Shown here: positions 1 through 7,985 of the stretch, piece by piece | Layout: every line of letters begins with the position of its first letter | Position numbering within the stretch: position 1 is the stretch's first letter | From: Elusimicrobiota bacterium | Lineage (GTDB): Bacteria > Elusimicrobiota > Elusimicrobia > Elusimicrobiales > Elusimicrobiaceae | DNA: 13,976 nucleotides | Direction of reading: 5' to 3' | NCBI GenBank assembly: GCA_031271365.1 | Contig: JAISVV010000043.1 | Coordinates: 1-13,976 of the forward strand | Made by a program: the position numbers and the translations under genes | Notes under the pieces: generated by a model | The model's database searches: none | What the model was told of the DNA's origin: nothing | Seen by the model: the letters and a program-made list of their open reading frames with translations, nothing else

Positions 1-2
1 CG

Positions 3-383
3 GCGTTTGAGCGTATAGTAAAAATAGCCAAACAAAAAACTTTGCTGGAAGTGGAGATAGAAAAAACTTTAAACGAAACAAAGCTGGGCTATTCCCGCCG
101 CGAAGCGTTGGAGCGCCTTGCCGCGCGCACCGGCGCGCAGGATATACGTTCTTTTGTGGGGCTTATAGTGCAATCCGACGAATTGGGCACAAGTTTGGTG
201 GATTTGCTGCGCAACTTTTCAATAGATTTACGCTTTAGAAGATTAAATAAGGCCGAAAAATTGGCGGCGCAGGCCTCTACAAAGATGTTAATACCTTTGT
301 TTTTATTTATATTTCCGGTGGTGTTCATTATGATGCTCGCGCCGATGATTGCCGATTTTGCCAAAGGCGGTATGCCGTTTTAA
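3..383 (+). CDS. TadC-like pilus platform protein, C-terminal part (5' truncated by window)
   Basis: The frame is open from the window edge, so the TTG at 42 is not a true start and the beginning of the gene lies outside. The 126 visible residues match the C-terminal half of a type II secretion F domain (GspF/TadC family). They include a helical stretch with RREALERLAARTG, then a segment around SFVGLIVQSDELGTSLVDLL, a basic-acidic stretch (RFRRLNKAEKLAAQAS) and a final membrane helix rich in Leu, Ile, Phe and Pro. In Tad pili, TadB and TadC form the inner-membrane platform on which the TadA ATPase works. The short distance between the last helix and the stop (about 10 residues) is typical of TadC. 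It is probably the last of the upstream tad genes and is co-transcribed with the TPR gene that follows after 10 nt. The family is fairly sure; TadC rather than TadB is inferred from the motif order and ending. Confidence 0.85.
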   Translation, partial: AFERIVKIAKQKTLLEVEIEKTLNETKLGYSRREALERLAARTGAQDIRSFVGLIVQSDELGTSLVDLLRNFSIDLRFRRLNKAEKLAAQASTKMLIPLFLFIFPVVFIMMLAPMIADFAKGGMPF

Positions 384-393
384 GAGGATATCT

Positions 394-1803
394 ATGAAAA
401 GAATACTTGCAGCCGTTTCGCTTTTTGCCGTTACTTTAAACGCTTTTGCCGCCGCGGACGTGCAGGGCCGCCCGCTTAGAGAAACGGGCAAAGAAGCCGG
501 CCTTATGCTGGATTTGCAAAAAATAGGTTTGGGGACAATTTCCAACGTGGAGCAAAAGAAGCAATACCTCTCCACCGTGCAGCTGGAAAAGCAGCGCATA
601 CAAAACTATACTCTCAGAATGGTGTACGAAAACGCTTACACCCTCTACCGCCGCGGCGATTATCAAAGAGCGGCGGAGCTGGCCCACGTTATTTTAAGTA
701 TAGACCCCAGCCTTACCCGGGCCCGCACGCTGGCCACCGAGGCCGAGCGCATGGCCACTTACGGCACTATCTCCGAGCAGGAAATTATAAACGCTAAATA
801 CGCGCAGGCCCAAAGTCTTTACAAGTCCGGCAGGCTGCTTAGCGCGCAGGGTAAATACGATGAGATTTTGGTATTGCGCCCCGCCGAGTCCCGCGCGCAG
901 GACTGGGTTAGACGCATAGATAACGAAATTGCGCAGGAACACGTGCGCCGCGGCTACTACGCCTATAAAAACGGCGATTACAACGAAGCGCTTGACCAAT
1001 GGTACAGCGTGCTTTTGATTAAAAAGGACGATAAAGATTTGCAGAGCAAAATCTCCGAAGTTGAAAATACCATGCGCAAAGAAGAGACGCAAAAAGTTTT
1101 AAGCAACGCTTTTACTTTGTATTCCTCCGGCAAGCTGGAGCCCGCTTACAAAGAGTTTGAGCGCGCCATGGAAATACAGCCGGGCGAGGCAAGCACGCAA
1201 AAGTACGCCATGCAGCTTAAGGAAGAAATCTCGCGGGAATATTATTTGGCGGGCAATAAGGCCTATAACTCCAAAAGATACAATACCGCCATAGCCAACT
1301 GGACCGCGGCTAAAAATTGGGGCTATAACCAAGGCGAAGTTAACCAGCGCGTAAAAGACGCCGAGCGCGCCCAGGCCCGCGCGGCCGCCGAAGCGGCCGC
1401 TAAAAAACAAGCGGCGCAGCAAGATATCGCCCAGCCGGCCGAAGGCCCCGCAGCGGGCCCCGTCGCCGGCGACGAACTGCCGCCCGTGCCTACATTGCCG
1501 CCGGGCACTCTGCCCGAGGCCGGCCCCGCGCCAAGCCCCATCGGCGGCGGCCCGGTGCCCGCAACGCCCCTTGAAGTCGGCGGCGCGGCGGTACCCATAG
1601 GCGGGGCGCAGCAGCAGGCTATTATCACGCCGGAGGCCAGGCAGGCCTCGATGGCGCGTTATTCCGCCGGCCTTGGTTTTTATAACCAGGGCGACTACGA
1701 AAAAGCAAGGGAAGAGTGGCAGGCCGCCATACAGCTTAACCCCGAAAACTCCGACGCTTCCATCGGCCTTAAGAGGATAGAAGAGCGATATACTAACAGG
1801 TAG
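394..1803 (+). CDS. Secreted TPR-repeat protein, possible TadD-like pilus assembly factor
   Basis: This 469-aa protein starts at ATG 394, preceded by AGAGGA at 383-388. The in-frame ATG at 349 lies inside tadC, and using it would bury the signal peptide. The N-terminus (MKRILAAVSLFAVTLNAFAA) is a Sec signal peptide with likely cleavage after the AFA region, and there is no lipobox. Five degenerate tetratricopeptide-like units span about residues 76-120, 130-178, 184-224, 235-278 and 284-327. A sixth, more canonical unit is at 421-465 (YNQGDYEKAREEWQAAIQLN). Between them lies an Ala-rich helix (325-345) and a Pro/Gly/Ala linker (about 346-408). TPR proteins act as protein-protein scaffolds; in Tad loci TadD is a TPR lipoprotein needed for secretin assembly. 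Here position next to tadC suggests a similar envelope role. This protein is longer than typical TadD and is not a lipoprotein, so orthology is uncertain. Confidence 0.8.
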   Translation: MKRILAAVSLFAVTLNAFAAADVQGRPLRETGKEAGLMLDLQKIGLGTISNVEQKKQYLSTVQLEKQRIQNYTLRMVYENAYTLYRRGDYQRAAELAHVILSIDPSLTRARTLATEAERMATYGTISEQEIINAKYAQAQSLYKSGRLLSAQGKYDEILVLRPAESRAQDWVRRIDNEIAQEHVRRGYYAYKNGDYNEALDQWYSVLLIKKDDKDLQSKISEVENTMRKEETQKVLSNAFTLYSSGKLEPAYKEFERAMEIQPGEASTQKYAMQLKEEISREYYLAGNKAYNSKRYNTAIANWTAAKNWGYNQGEVNQRVKDAERAQARAAAEAAAKKQAAQQDIAQPAEGPAAGPVAGDELPPVPTLPPGTLPEAGPAPSPIGGGPVPATPLEVGGAAVPIGGAQQQAIITPEARQASMARYSAGLGFYNQGDYEKAREEWQAAIQLNPENSDASIGLKRIEERYTNR

Positions 1804-1806
1804 AAT

Positions 1807-2925
1807 ATGATTAAAAAGATAAGCATACGCTGGTTTTTATGGTTTTCCCTGGTGGCGGGTTACGCTATAATTTTGGGCGCGCTTTTGTATTTCAATATGT
1901 TTAAGCTGGTGTTTGACACCAATTTACAAAACCAGATTATCTCCACCGTGCGGCACAACGCCGGCGTTTTGCTTGAAGGGCTTTTGACAAAAAGCTACCC
2001 CACGATACTGGAAAATGACGCCATAACCGGCTGGATGCGCCAGGACAGCAGGATACTTGGCGTAGTTTTCTTTAACGGCAACGGCAGCGTGCGCTGGCAT
2101 AAAGACATGAGCATGATAGGCCGCGGGATAGAAAGCTACGACAAATCCGGCTACCTTGACACCGACGCCGTTTTTGAAGCCTTTGAGCAAAGGCGGCCGC
2201 GCGTTATAATGAAAGACGGCGGTAATGTGTACGAAATCGCCATACCGCTTATGGGCAAGGGCGAAAGGGTGGCCGGCGTGGTGGATTTGGACGTCTCCCG
2301 CGAGCAGGTTAAAAAGGAAATTAACGGAGCTTTACTCTCTTACCTTGCCGGCGCTTTGGCGATATTTGCCCTGATGGGGTTTGTTTTATATCTTTTTGTG
2401 ATAAGAAACGTGGTTAACCCCATTGTCTATCTTACCGAGAGCATAGAAAATATTTCTACAAAAAGCTTCCAGCTGGATTTTATAGAACGCAGCGACGAAG
2501 TGGGCGCCTTGGCCAAAGCCGTGGAGCAGTTTTTAAGCAAAGTAAAAAGAGAGCTTGAGGAGCGCGAGACCATAGACAAAAGCCGCCAGCACTACGAGCA
2601 GGAATGGTGGAGCGAGGTTTTGGCCATCACCATACCCAAAGGCAGCCGCGCCATTGTCGTGGACGAAAACAATAATATAATGCACGCCAACTTTGAAGTT
2701 GCCGTAAAAAAAGACGGGCCCGTGCATCTTTTGGATATTTTTGGCGGCACCCAGCAGGAGATTGTGCATATAGTGGGCCAGGCTATGGACAACCCGGGCA
2801 AAATATTCAGGGCTAATACGGAATCCGGCGGCAGAGCGTTTGGCATTAAGACTTTGCAGCTTAACTCCAAAGGCGGCGTGGTAAGGACGGTTATCGTCTT
2901 AGAGCCGCTGGCGGCTAAAAAATAA
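1807..2925 (+). CDS. Membrane sensor protein: extracytoplasmic domain, HAMP and PAS-like domain, no kinase
   Basis: This 372-aa protein starts 3 nt after the TPR gene. Visible layout: TM1 at about 8-32, an extracytoplasmic domain of about 140 residues (33-173) resembling the single-Cache sensor type, TM2 at about 176-199, a HAMP domain at about 200-250 (NPIVYLTESI, then RSDEVGALAKAVEQF), a short coiled coil (about 240-265), and a C-terminal PAS-like domain at 270-372 (SRAIVVDENNNIMHANFEV). No histidine kinase, GGDEF, EAL or methyl-accepting domain follows; the protein ends with the PAS-like fold and a Lys-Lys tail. It could be a receptor that signals by contact with a separate kinase, such as the ones encoded further on, or a regulator of the pilus machine. 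The domain reading comes from the sequence; partner and ligand are unknown. Confidence 0.75.
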   Translation: MIKKISIRWFLWFSLVAGYAIILGALLYFNMFKLVFDTNLQNQIISTVRHNAGVLLEGLLTKSYPTILENDAITGWMRQDSRILGVVFFNGNGSVRWHKDMSMIGRGIESYDKSGYLDTDAVFEAFEQRRPRVIMKDGGNVYEIAIPLMGKGERVAGVVDLDVSREQVKKEINGALLSYLAGALAIFALMGFVLYLFVIRNVVNPIVYLTESIENISTKSFQLDFIERSDEVGALAKAVEQFLSKVKRELEERETIDKSRQHYEQEWWSEVLAITIPKGSRAIVVDENNNIMHANFEVAVKKDGPVHLLDIFGGTQQEIVHIVGQAMDNPGKIFRANTESGGRAFGIKTLQLNSKGGVVRTVIVLEPLAAKK

Positions 2926-2972
2926 GCTATTATGTAAGTTGCCTTAAGGGGCATTAAAGGAAAGGAGAAACT

Positions 2973-3284
2973 ATGAGACTTGATATAAAAAATATAAGCA
3001 TCAAAAGTATTGTGCTTTCGGTTTACCCGATAGTTATTTTTATTTTCTCTTTGGTGCGCGCCGGCGTTTCGGCGGAAATCGGGCTGGAGCTGAGCCTGTT
3101 TCAAATCCTGATGAGCGTGCTGCTGGTTGCTTTGGTGGAAACCGCGGCCCTGGTAATTTTAAGTTTGGTATTTGCTTTCTTCTATAACCTTTTTTGCGCT
3201 TTCGGCATGAGAGGCCTGAGAATCACCTTAGAAGACGTGGAAGAACCCGCCGCGCAGGAAAGCGAAAACGACGGAGCCCGCTAA
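2973..3284 (+). CDS. Small two-helix membrane protein, DUF3566-like
   Basis: This 103-aa protein has a strong ribosome binding site (AAAGGAG at 2961-2967, 5 nt from ATG). A short cytoplasmic start (MRLDIKNISIKS) leads into TM1 at about 12-32, a short loop, then a long hydrophobic stretch at about 42-75. After that comes YNLFCAFGMRGLRITLED and an acidic tail. The ending, with an aromatic-Asn pair, a Gly near the membrane boundary and a beta-like ITLE segment, resembles DUF3566 transmembrane proteins, which are of unknown function. The similarity is from memory of the family pattern and is weak evidence. It sits between a sensor gene and the thioredoxin-fold gene in one transcriptional direction, with gaps of 47 and 40 nt. 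No function can be assigned. Confidence 0.65.
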   Translation: MRLDIKNISIKSIVLSVYPIVIFIFSLVRAGVSAEIGLELSLFQILMSVLLVALVETAALVILSLVFAFFYNLFCAFGMRGLRITLEDVEEPAAQESENDGAR

Positions 3285-3324
3285 ACGGGCCGCTTTAGGT
3301 TTAAATAAATTAAAAGGAGAACGT

Positions 3325-4275
3325 ATGAGCAATAAAAAAATAGCAGTGTTTTTTTTAACGCTTGTTTTTGCCGCCGGCGTTTGTTTTGCGCAGGCTAAAA
3401 AAACAACTAAGGCCGCAACGCCCAAGAATGTACCGGTAACGGTTATCGTGATGAATGACAGTACATTCGGCGGGCCGGACGCAAGCCTTAACCAGGGGTT
3501 GGAAAACTTTTTAGGCGTACCGCTTGAGTTTACCTATATCACCAGAGCAGACGCTTTAAAAGACCCTAAATACTCCGGCTTTAATCTGGATTATATGCCG
3601 CTGTATCTTTTAAGCCGCAACGCCGTCTCTAACGAAAAGTTCGGCGAGCATATTTCCTCCGGCTACTTACCCGCTACGGAAGATTTTATCGTCTTTGAAA
3701 AACAAACCAGGCAGGGCGTTTACGCCGGCATGGAAAAAAAGCCCAATCTTATAGAGCTTTTTGTAATGTCGCAATGCCCTTACGGCGCTATGGCCGAAGG
3801 CAAAATTATAGACGCTCAGAAACTTGGCGTTATCCCCGACAATATTAAGATTGACGTAAGGTATATAGCCAGCCCCGGCAGGACGGAGGGCGAGTTTTCC
3901 AGCCTGCACGGCTCGGCCGAGTGGGAGGAAGACGTAAGGCAGCTTATCATAAAAGATAAATACCCGAATAAATTTTGGAAATATCTTGAGATAAGAAATA
4001 AAGATTATCAAAGCAGCCGCTGGGACATTGCCGCCGAAGAAGCCGGCATTAACCCCAACATCTTCCGCAAAAATTGGAAGCGCGGCGTTGAACTGCTTAA
4101 AAAAGATATAGAATACGGCGAGAAACTTGGGGTAAGCGCGTCGCCCACGGTTATCTGGGAAGGCCAGGTGGTGACGGATTTAAACAGCCTCTCTTCTCTG
4201 CCGGGCCTCGAGGGTTTTAGCAGGGTTACCGGCGCCGCCGCACAGGCTGCCGCCGCGCCCGCAGCGCAATGCTAG
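3325..4275 (+). CDS. Secreted thioredoxin-fold (DsbA/GILT-like) protein with CPYG motif
   Basis: This 316-aa protein has a ribosome binding site AAGGAGA at 3314-3320. The signal peptide covers residues 1-22 (LTLVFAAGVCFAQ); Cys20 is not in a proper lipobox, so type I cleavage is likely. The N-terminal half (about 35-130) is an unrecognised alpha/beta domain. The second half reads as a DsbA-like thioredoxin fold: beta strand and active-site loop LIELFVMSQCPYG (Cys151), a helical insertion (about 195-265), and the cis-proline loop SASPTVIWEG (Pro274). The motif is CPYG instead of CxxC, so only one cysteine is in the active loop. The only other cysteine in the mature protein is the very last residue, Cys316, after an Ala-rich tail. 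A periplasmic thiol role (isomerase, reductase or a non-catalytic chaperone) is inferred. Cysteine-containing pilus proteins encoded downstream are possible clients. It is the last gene before a terminator. Confidence 0.75.
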   Translation: MSNKKIAVFFLTLVFAAGVCFAQAKKTTKAATPKNVPVTVIVMNDSTFGGPDASLNQGLENFLGVPLEFTYITRADALKDPKYSGFNLDYMPLYLLSRNAVSNEKFGEHISSGYLPATEDFIVFEKQTRQGVYAGMEKKPNLIELFVMSQCPYGAMAEGKIIDAQKLGVIPDNIKIDVRYIASPGRTEGEFSSLHGSAEWEEDVRQLIIKDKYPNKFWKYLEIRNKDYQSSRWDIAAEEAGINPNIFRKNWKRGVELLKKDIEYGEKLGVSASPTVIWEGQVVTDLNSLSSLPGLEGFSRVTGAAAQAAAAPAAQC

Positions 4276-4303
4276 TTTAAGTTTTAAGATAATTTAGCAG
4301 TTT

Positions 4304-4343
4304 AAACGGGGCATAGCGCTAATGGGTTATGCCCCTTTGTTTT
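4304..4343 (+). terminator. Intrinsic terminator after the thioredoxin-fold gene
   Basis: An 8-bp perfect GC-rich stem, GGGGCATA (4308-4315) with TATGCCCC (4328-4335), is followed directly by TTTGTTTT. It lies 28 nt after the stop of the thioredoxin-fold gene and ends 13 nt before the kinase start codon, so it separates the first and second gene groups. Confidence 0.9.
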
Positions 4344-4356
4344 AACGGACAGCGTA

Positions 4357-6186
4357 ATGAAAAAAGGCCGTTTGTTTTATACAATTTTTTTGATAATACT
4401 CCTTTGCGCTTTTGCGCCAATGGCGCTTTTGGCGTACTTTGCCTTTGGCTTAAATAAAAGCGCGCTTAAAGCCGCTTTTGACGAAAGCGCGCTGCGCTAT
4501 AACGGCCGCGTAAACGCGCAGATAAACGGTTTTATAGATAAAAACAAAACGCGGACGGAAACTTTTTTGGCCATGGCTTTCCCGTCCGGCCGCTTTGAGC
4601 CGCTGCCCGGCAGCGAGAGTATTTATAATTTTGTTTCCAACACGCCGGATATTGCCGGCCTGACTTTTTTTGGCCCCAACGGCGCGGTGACGGCGTATTT
4701 CGGGGCGAGGGCGTCCGTCTCGCAGGAAGGCGCGGCCCAGCTGCTGCAAAAAACTATTTTAGGGCGTCAGATAAACATAGGCGCTTTGCGCCGCAACCCC
4801 GCAAGAAAACAGCTTTACACAACCATCGCCTACCCTATGCAGGAGGGCGCGCTGCTGGCGGAATACGATATGCAGCCCCTGGAGGCCGCCCTTGAAAACG
4901 CCAGGATAGAAGGCGCGCTTACTTTACTTTTTTCCGGCGATAATTTTTTAATATATTCCTCTACCGACGCTTTGGCCCACGGCGCTACCGACGCCTACGC
5001 CGATAAAATGGCCCAGCTTGCCCCTTTGGCCGTTGCGGGCAAAGCCGCCGCGTTTCAAACAAAAGACTATATAGGCTTTTTAAGCATTAACCCCGCAACG
5101 GGCTGGTTTGTTTACACGCAGCGGCCTTACTCCGTATTAAACGGCGTTATGGCCGCCGGGGTTAAAGGCTCGCTTTTTAAGCTCGGGTTTATTTTAGTTT
5201 GCGCGTTTTTGCTGGCGTTTTTATTGGCGGCTGCGCTATCGGGTATGCTGACGCGGCCTTTGGCGGCTATGACAACCTCGGTAAAACTGATAGAGCGGGG
5301 GGAAACCCAAAACATGCCGCCGCTGCCTTTGCCCAATAACGAGATAGGCGCGCTTTCTATGGCTTTTGCAAAGATGCTTGACTCCATAAAAATAAAAATA
5401 GACGATATGGCCCAGGACAGGCATGATTTGGAAGAGCTTAACCAATCCTTAGAAGTGCGCGTGGGCAGCCGCACAAAAGAGCTTAGAACCGCTTTAAACG
5501 AAATGATTAAAAAAGAAAGGCTGGCCGCGATAGGGCAGATGGCCTCGATAGTCAGCCACGAAATTAAAAACCCGCTGGCCGTTATGGCAAACGCGGTTTA
5601 TCTTATAAAAGCGCGCCTGGGCGCAAATGCCGACGTAAAAACGCTTAAAAATATCTCCGTCATAGAAGAGGAAATTAAGCAGGCCAACGGGATTATAGAG
5701 GAAATTTTGGGGTTTGCCCGCTCGCGCGAGCAGATTTTGACGCTGGTGGATTTAAACGCTTATATAAAAGAGATTTTATCCTCCTATCCCGTGCCGAAAA
5801 ATATACATTTGACAACCCAGTACCAGCAAGGCGCTCTGCCTGTTAAAATAGATACCGAGGAAATGAAGCAGGCCGTGCGCAATATTATCGGCAACGCCCT
5901 GGAAGTTATGCCGCAGGGCGGGCAGCTTATTATAAAAACGCGCCGCGAAGGCATAAAGGCGCTGCTGAGCATAAGAGATACCGGCCCCGGCATACCCAAA
6001 GACGTGCAGGACAAAATATTTACGCCCTTTTTTACCACTAAAGCGCGCGGCACCGGCCTTGGGCTTGCCGTGGTTAAAAAAGCCGTTTCCAGAAATAACG
6101 CCGACATCGTTTTGCAAAGCGAAGCCATGAAAGGCACCAAGATGACCATAATCTTTAACTTACAAACAAACACAGAGGCGTTATGA
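4357..6186 (+). CDS. Membrane sensor histidine kinase (Cache-type sensor, HAMP, HisKA, HATPase)
   Basis: This 609-aa protein has TM1 at about 8-30, a large extracytoplasmic region at 31-270 consistent with a double-Cache sensor, TM2 at about 273-295, HAMP at about 296-350, a coiled coil at 352-388, and a HisKA H-box SHEIKNPLAV with His401. The HATPase domain shows an N-box NIIGNALEVM (Asn513), G1 DTGPGIP (541-547), F-box FTPFFTTKARG and G2 GTGLGLAV (565-572). All key residues are present, so it should autophosphorylate, and the core looks NtrB-like. The start codon has only a weak upstream purine signal (CGGA about 10 nt away) and lies right behind the terminator. The stop overlaps the next start (ATGA at 6183-6186), so translational coupling with the hybrid kinase is likely. 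It is probably the input kinase of the relay; the ligand is unknown. Confidence 0.93.
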   Translation: MKKGRLFYTIFLIILLCAFAPMALLAYFAFGLNKSALKAAFDESALRYNGRVNAQINGFIDKNKTRTETFLAMAFPSGRFEPLPGSESIYNFVSNTPDIAGLTFFGPNGAVTAYFGARASVSQEGAAQLLQKTILGRQINIGALRRNPARKQLYTTIAYPMQEGALLAEYDMQPLEAALENARIEGALTLLFSGDNFLIYSSTDALAHGATDAYADKMAQLAPLAVAGKAAAFQTKDYIGFLSINPATGWFVYTQRPYSVLNGVMAAGVKGSLFKLGFILVCAFLLAFLLAAALSGMLTRPLAAMTTSVKLIERGETQNMPPLPLPNNEIGALSMAFAKMLDSIKIKIDDMAQDRHDLEELNQSLEVRVGSRTKELRTALNEMIKKERLAAIGQMASIVSHEIKNPLAVMANAVYLIKARLGANADVKTLKNISVIEEEIKQANGIIEEILGFARSREQILTLVDLNAYIKEILSSYPVPKNIHLTTQYQQGALPVKIDTEEMKQAVRNIIGNALEVMPQGGQLIIKTRREGIKALLSIRDTGPGIPKDVQDKIFTPFFTTKARGTGLGLAVVKKAVSRNNADIVLQSEAMKGTKMTIIFNLQTNTEAL

Positions 6187-7316
6187 GCGATTTAAAAAAT
6201 GTAAAAGTGCTTGTGGTTGACGACGAAGATAATTTAAGAGAAACGCTGTGCGAACTTTTAGAAATAGAAGGCTACGACGTTTACCAGGCGGCCAGCGTAA
6301 AAGAGTGTCTGGAGCTTGCACGCAGCGAGTTTTTCAGCGTTATTTTAATGGATTATAACTTGGGCGACGGCACCGGCCTTGACGCGGTTAAAGAAATACG
6401 CAAATTTAATACCGAGTCGCAGATAATTATGATAACGGCCTACGCGTCTTTAAATACTGCAGTTAAGGCGATACACGAGTCGGTATACGATTTTTTAATA
6501 AAACCCGTGGACCTTGATTACTTAAAGCGCACCATAAAAATGGCGCTGGAAAAATCGCAGCTGGAGCAAAGCAACAAAGAGCTTTTGCAGCAGCTTAAAC
6601 AGAGTAATAAAAATTTAAGCGATTTAAACAATATGAAGAGCAAGTTTTTTTCTATAGTTTCGCACGATTTATCAAACTCTATGATGGCCGTTAAAATGAG
6701 CTACGACATGCTGCGCAAAACCATAGCGGCCCCGGATGAAAACCAAAAAGTAAAAATGGGCTATATGGAGCAAAGCATAGGCCAGATATTTTTGCTTACC
6801 AAAGACCTTGTGGACTGGGCCGCCATAGAAAAAGGCAAACTGCGCCTTGAAAAAGCGCCCTTTGACCTTACCGCGCTGATAAAAGCCGGCTTTGAGATTT
6901 TTAAAGAAAAAGCGAAACTTAAAAATATCACCGCCGATTTTGAGGGGAAAGAAAGCCTTATAGTGCCGGGCGACGCCAAGCGCATAAGGCAGGTTATCTC
7001 CAACATCGCCGAAAACGCTATAAGACATACGCCGCCAAATGGCAAAATAATATTTTCCGTGATGAAAAATGACGAGAAAAATGCTAAAGTATCGATAAGG
7101 GATTCCGGCGAGGGCATAGACCCGGCCCAAACGGAACATCTGTTTGAAAGCTTTTATCAGGAGGGCCAGGGCGGCAGGCTGGGGCTCGGGCTTTCCATAG
7201 CCCGCGACATTGTTTTAAACCACGGCGGCAAAATATGGGCGCAAAGCGAAGGCAAGGGCAGGGGCGCCGTATTCAGTTTTACTTTGCCCGTTTTTAATCC
7301 AAATCAGGAGATATGA
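6183..7316 (+). CDS. Cytoplasmic receiver-histidine kinase hybrid (REC-HisKA-HATPase)
   Basis: This 377-aa protein has no membrane segment. The N-terminal receiver domain (about 6-122) has the acidic pair Asp13/Asp14, the phosphoacceptor Asp57 (LMDYNLGDGTG), Thr85 and Lys107 (FLIKPVD). A coiled coil at about 122-150 leads to an H-box FFSIVSHDLSNSMMAV with His161. The HATPase domain has ISNIAENAIRHTPP (Asn274/Asn278), DSGEGID (307-313) and GGRLGLGLSIA (330-340). In the H-box the usual proline five residues after the histidine is Ser166, which is uncommon. This order (receiver first, kinase second) suggests that phosphorylation by the upstream membrane kinase tunes the activity of this kinase, which then phosphorylates the response regulator encoded next. 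ATGA overlaps on both sides show tight coupling. The family call is sure; the direction of phosphotransfer is inferred. Confidence 0.93.
   Translation: MSDLKNVKVLVVDDEDNLRETLCELLEIEGYDVYQAASVKECLELARSEFFSVILMDYNLGDGTGLDAVKEIRKFNTESQIIMITAYASLNTAVKAIHESVYDFLIKPVDLDYLKRTIKMALEKSQLEQSNKELLQQLKQSNKNLSDLNNMKSKFFSIVSHDLSNSMMAVKMSYDMLRKTIAAPDENQKVKMGYMEQSIGQIFLLTKDLVDWAAIEKGKLRLEKAPFDLTALIKAGFEIFKEKAKLKNITADFEGKESLIVPGDAKRIRQVISNIAENAIRHTPPNGKIIFSVMKNDEKNAKVSIRDSGEGIDPAQTEHLFESFYQEGQGGRLGLGLSIARDIVLNHGGKIWAQSEGKGRGAVFSFTLPVFNPNQEI
7306..7310 (+). promoter_or_regulatory. Ribosome binding site deciding the response regulator start
   Basis: AGGAG lies 8 nt before ATG 7319 and only 2 nt before the alternative ATG 7313, which favours 7319. 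Confidence 0.65.
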
Positions 7317-7318
7317 TT

Positions 7319-7981
7319 ATGGCCGTTAAAAAGAAAAATGTTAGAGTGCTTATCGCGGACGACCAAACCTTATTCAGGGAAGGCATAAAAGACGTCTTAA
7401 CCGGAGAAAAGTGGATTGAGGTAGTAGGCGAAGCCGCCGACGGCGAGGAAGCCGTCGCGCTTACCAAAAAACTTAAGCCCGAAGTGGTGCTTATGGATAT
7501 TAAACTGCCCAAACTTGACGGTATCGCCGCCACAAGGCAGATTAAAGCCGCCGTGCCGGAGGTTAATGTTTTAATGCTCTCGAGTTTTGAAGACGAAGCC
7601 CACGTAATGGAAGCCATTAAAGCCGGCGCTAACGGATATCTTTCTAAAATGCTGCCCGCGGCGGAGCTGGTTAACTCTATCCGCACATTTACCACCGAAG
7701 GCCTTATGATACCCCAGCAGCTTATGGGCAAACTTTTACAAGGCCTGCGTAAAATGGACGAAGGCGCGCCGAGCCAGGCTTCGCTTACCAAAACCGAGAT
7801 ACGGGTTTTAAATCTGTTGGGCAACGGCCTGAGCAATAAAGAACTGGCGCTGGAGCTGGGCTGCAGCGTTAAAACTATTAAAAACCATCTTAACAGCTCT
7901 TTCCATAAGCTGGACGTTACCAGCCGCACCGAAGCCGTGGTTAAAGCGATTAAGCTGGGTATAATCTCCTCGGACAGGTAA
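7319..7981 (+). CDS. NarL/LuxR-family response regulator
   Basis: This 220-aa protein combines a receiver domain (about 7-125: Asp14/Asp15, phosphoacceptor Asp60 in VVLMDIKLP, Ser88/Ser89, Lys110 in GYLSKM) with a LuxR-type helix-turn-helix (about 154-218). The DNA-binding part reads LTKTEIRVLNLLGNGLSNKE, then VKTIKNHLNSSFHKL, typical of NarL/FixJ regulators. ATG 7319 is preferred over ATG 7313 because AGGAG at 7306-7310 lies 8 nt from 7319 but only 2 nt from 7313; 7313 would give two extra residues and an ATGA overlap. It is the likely output of the kinase pair. The next genes are pilus genes, and PprB of Pseudomonas, a regulator of the same class, controls the Flp/Tad pilus, so control of the adjacent pilin genes or of the promoter at 9869 is plausible. 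Confidence 0.93.
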   Translation: MAVKKKNVRVLIADDQTLFREGIKDVLTGEKWIEVVGEAADGEEAVALTKKLKPEVVLMDIKLPKLDGIAATRQIKAAVPEVNVLMLSSFEDEAHVMEAIKAGANGYLSKMLPAAELVNSIRTFTTEGLMIPQQLMGKLLQGLRKMDEGAPSQASLTKTEIRVLNLLGNGLSNKELALELGCSVKTIKNHLNSSFHKLDVTSRTEAVVKAIKLGIISSDR

Positions 7982-7985
7982 AATA

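Noticed and set aside
349..393. Upstream in-frame ATG for the TPR gene
   Set aside because: It lies within the tadC coding region and would put 15 residues before the signal peptide; ATG 394 has AGAGGA 5 nt upstream.
2942..2949. CCTTAAGG palindrome before the DUF3566-like gene
   Set aside because: Eight base pairs without other signal or second copy is within chance.
3276..3290. GCCCG/CGGGC hairpin over the stop codon of the DUF3566-like gene as a terminator
   Set aside because: The stem is only 5 bp and no T run follows; the downstream gene has the same direction.
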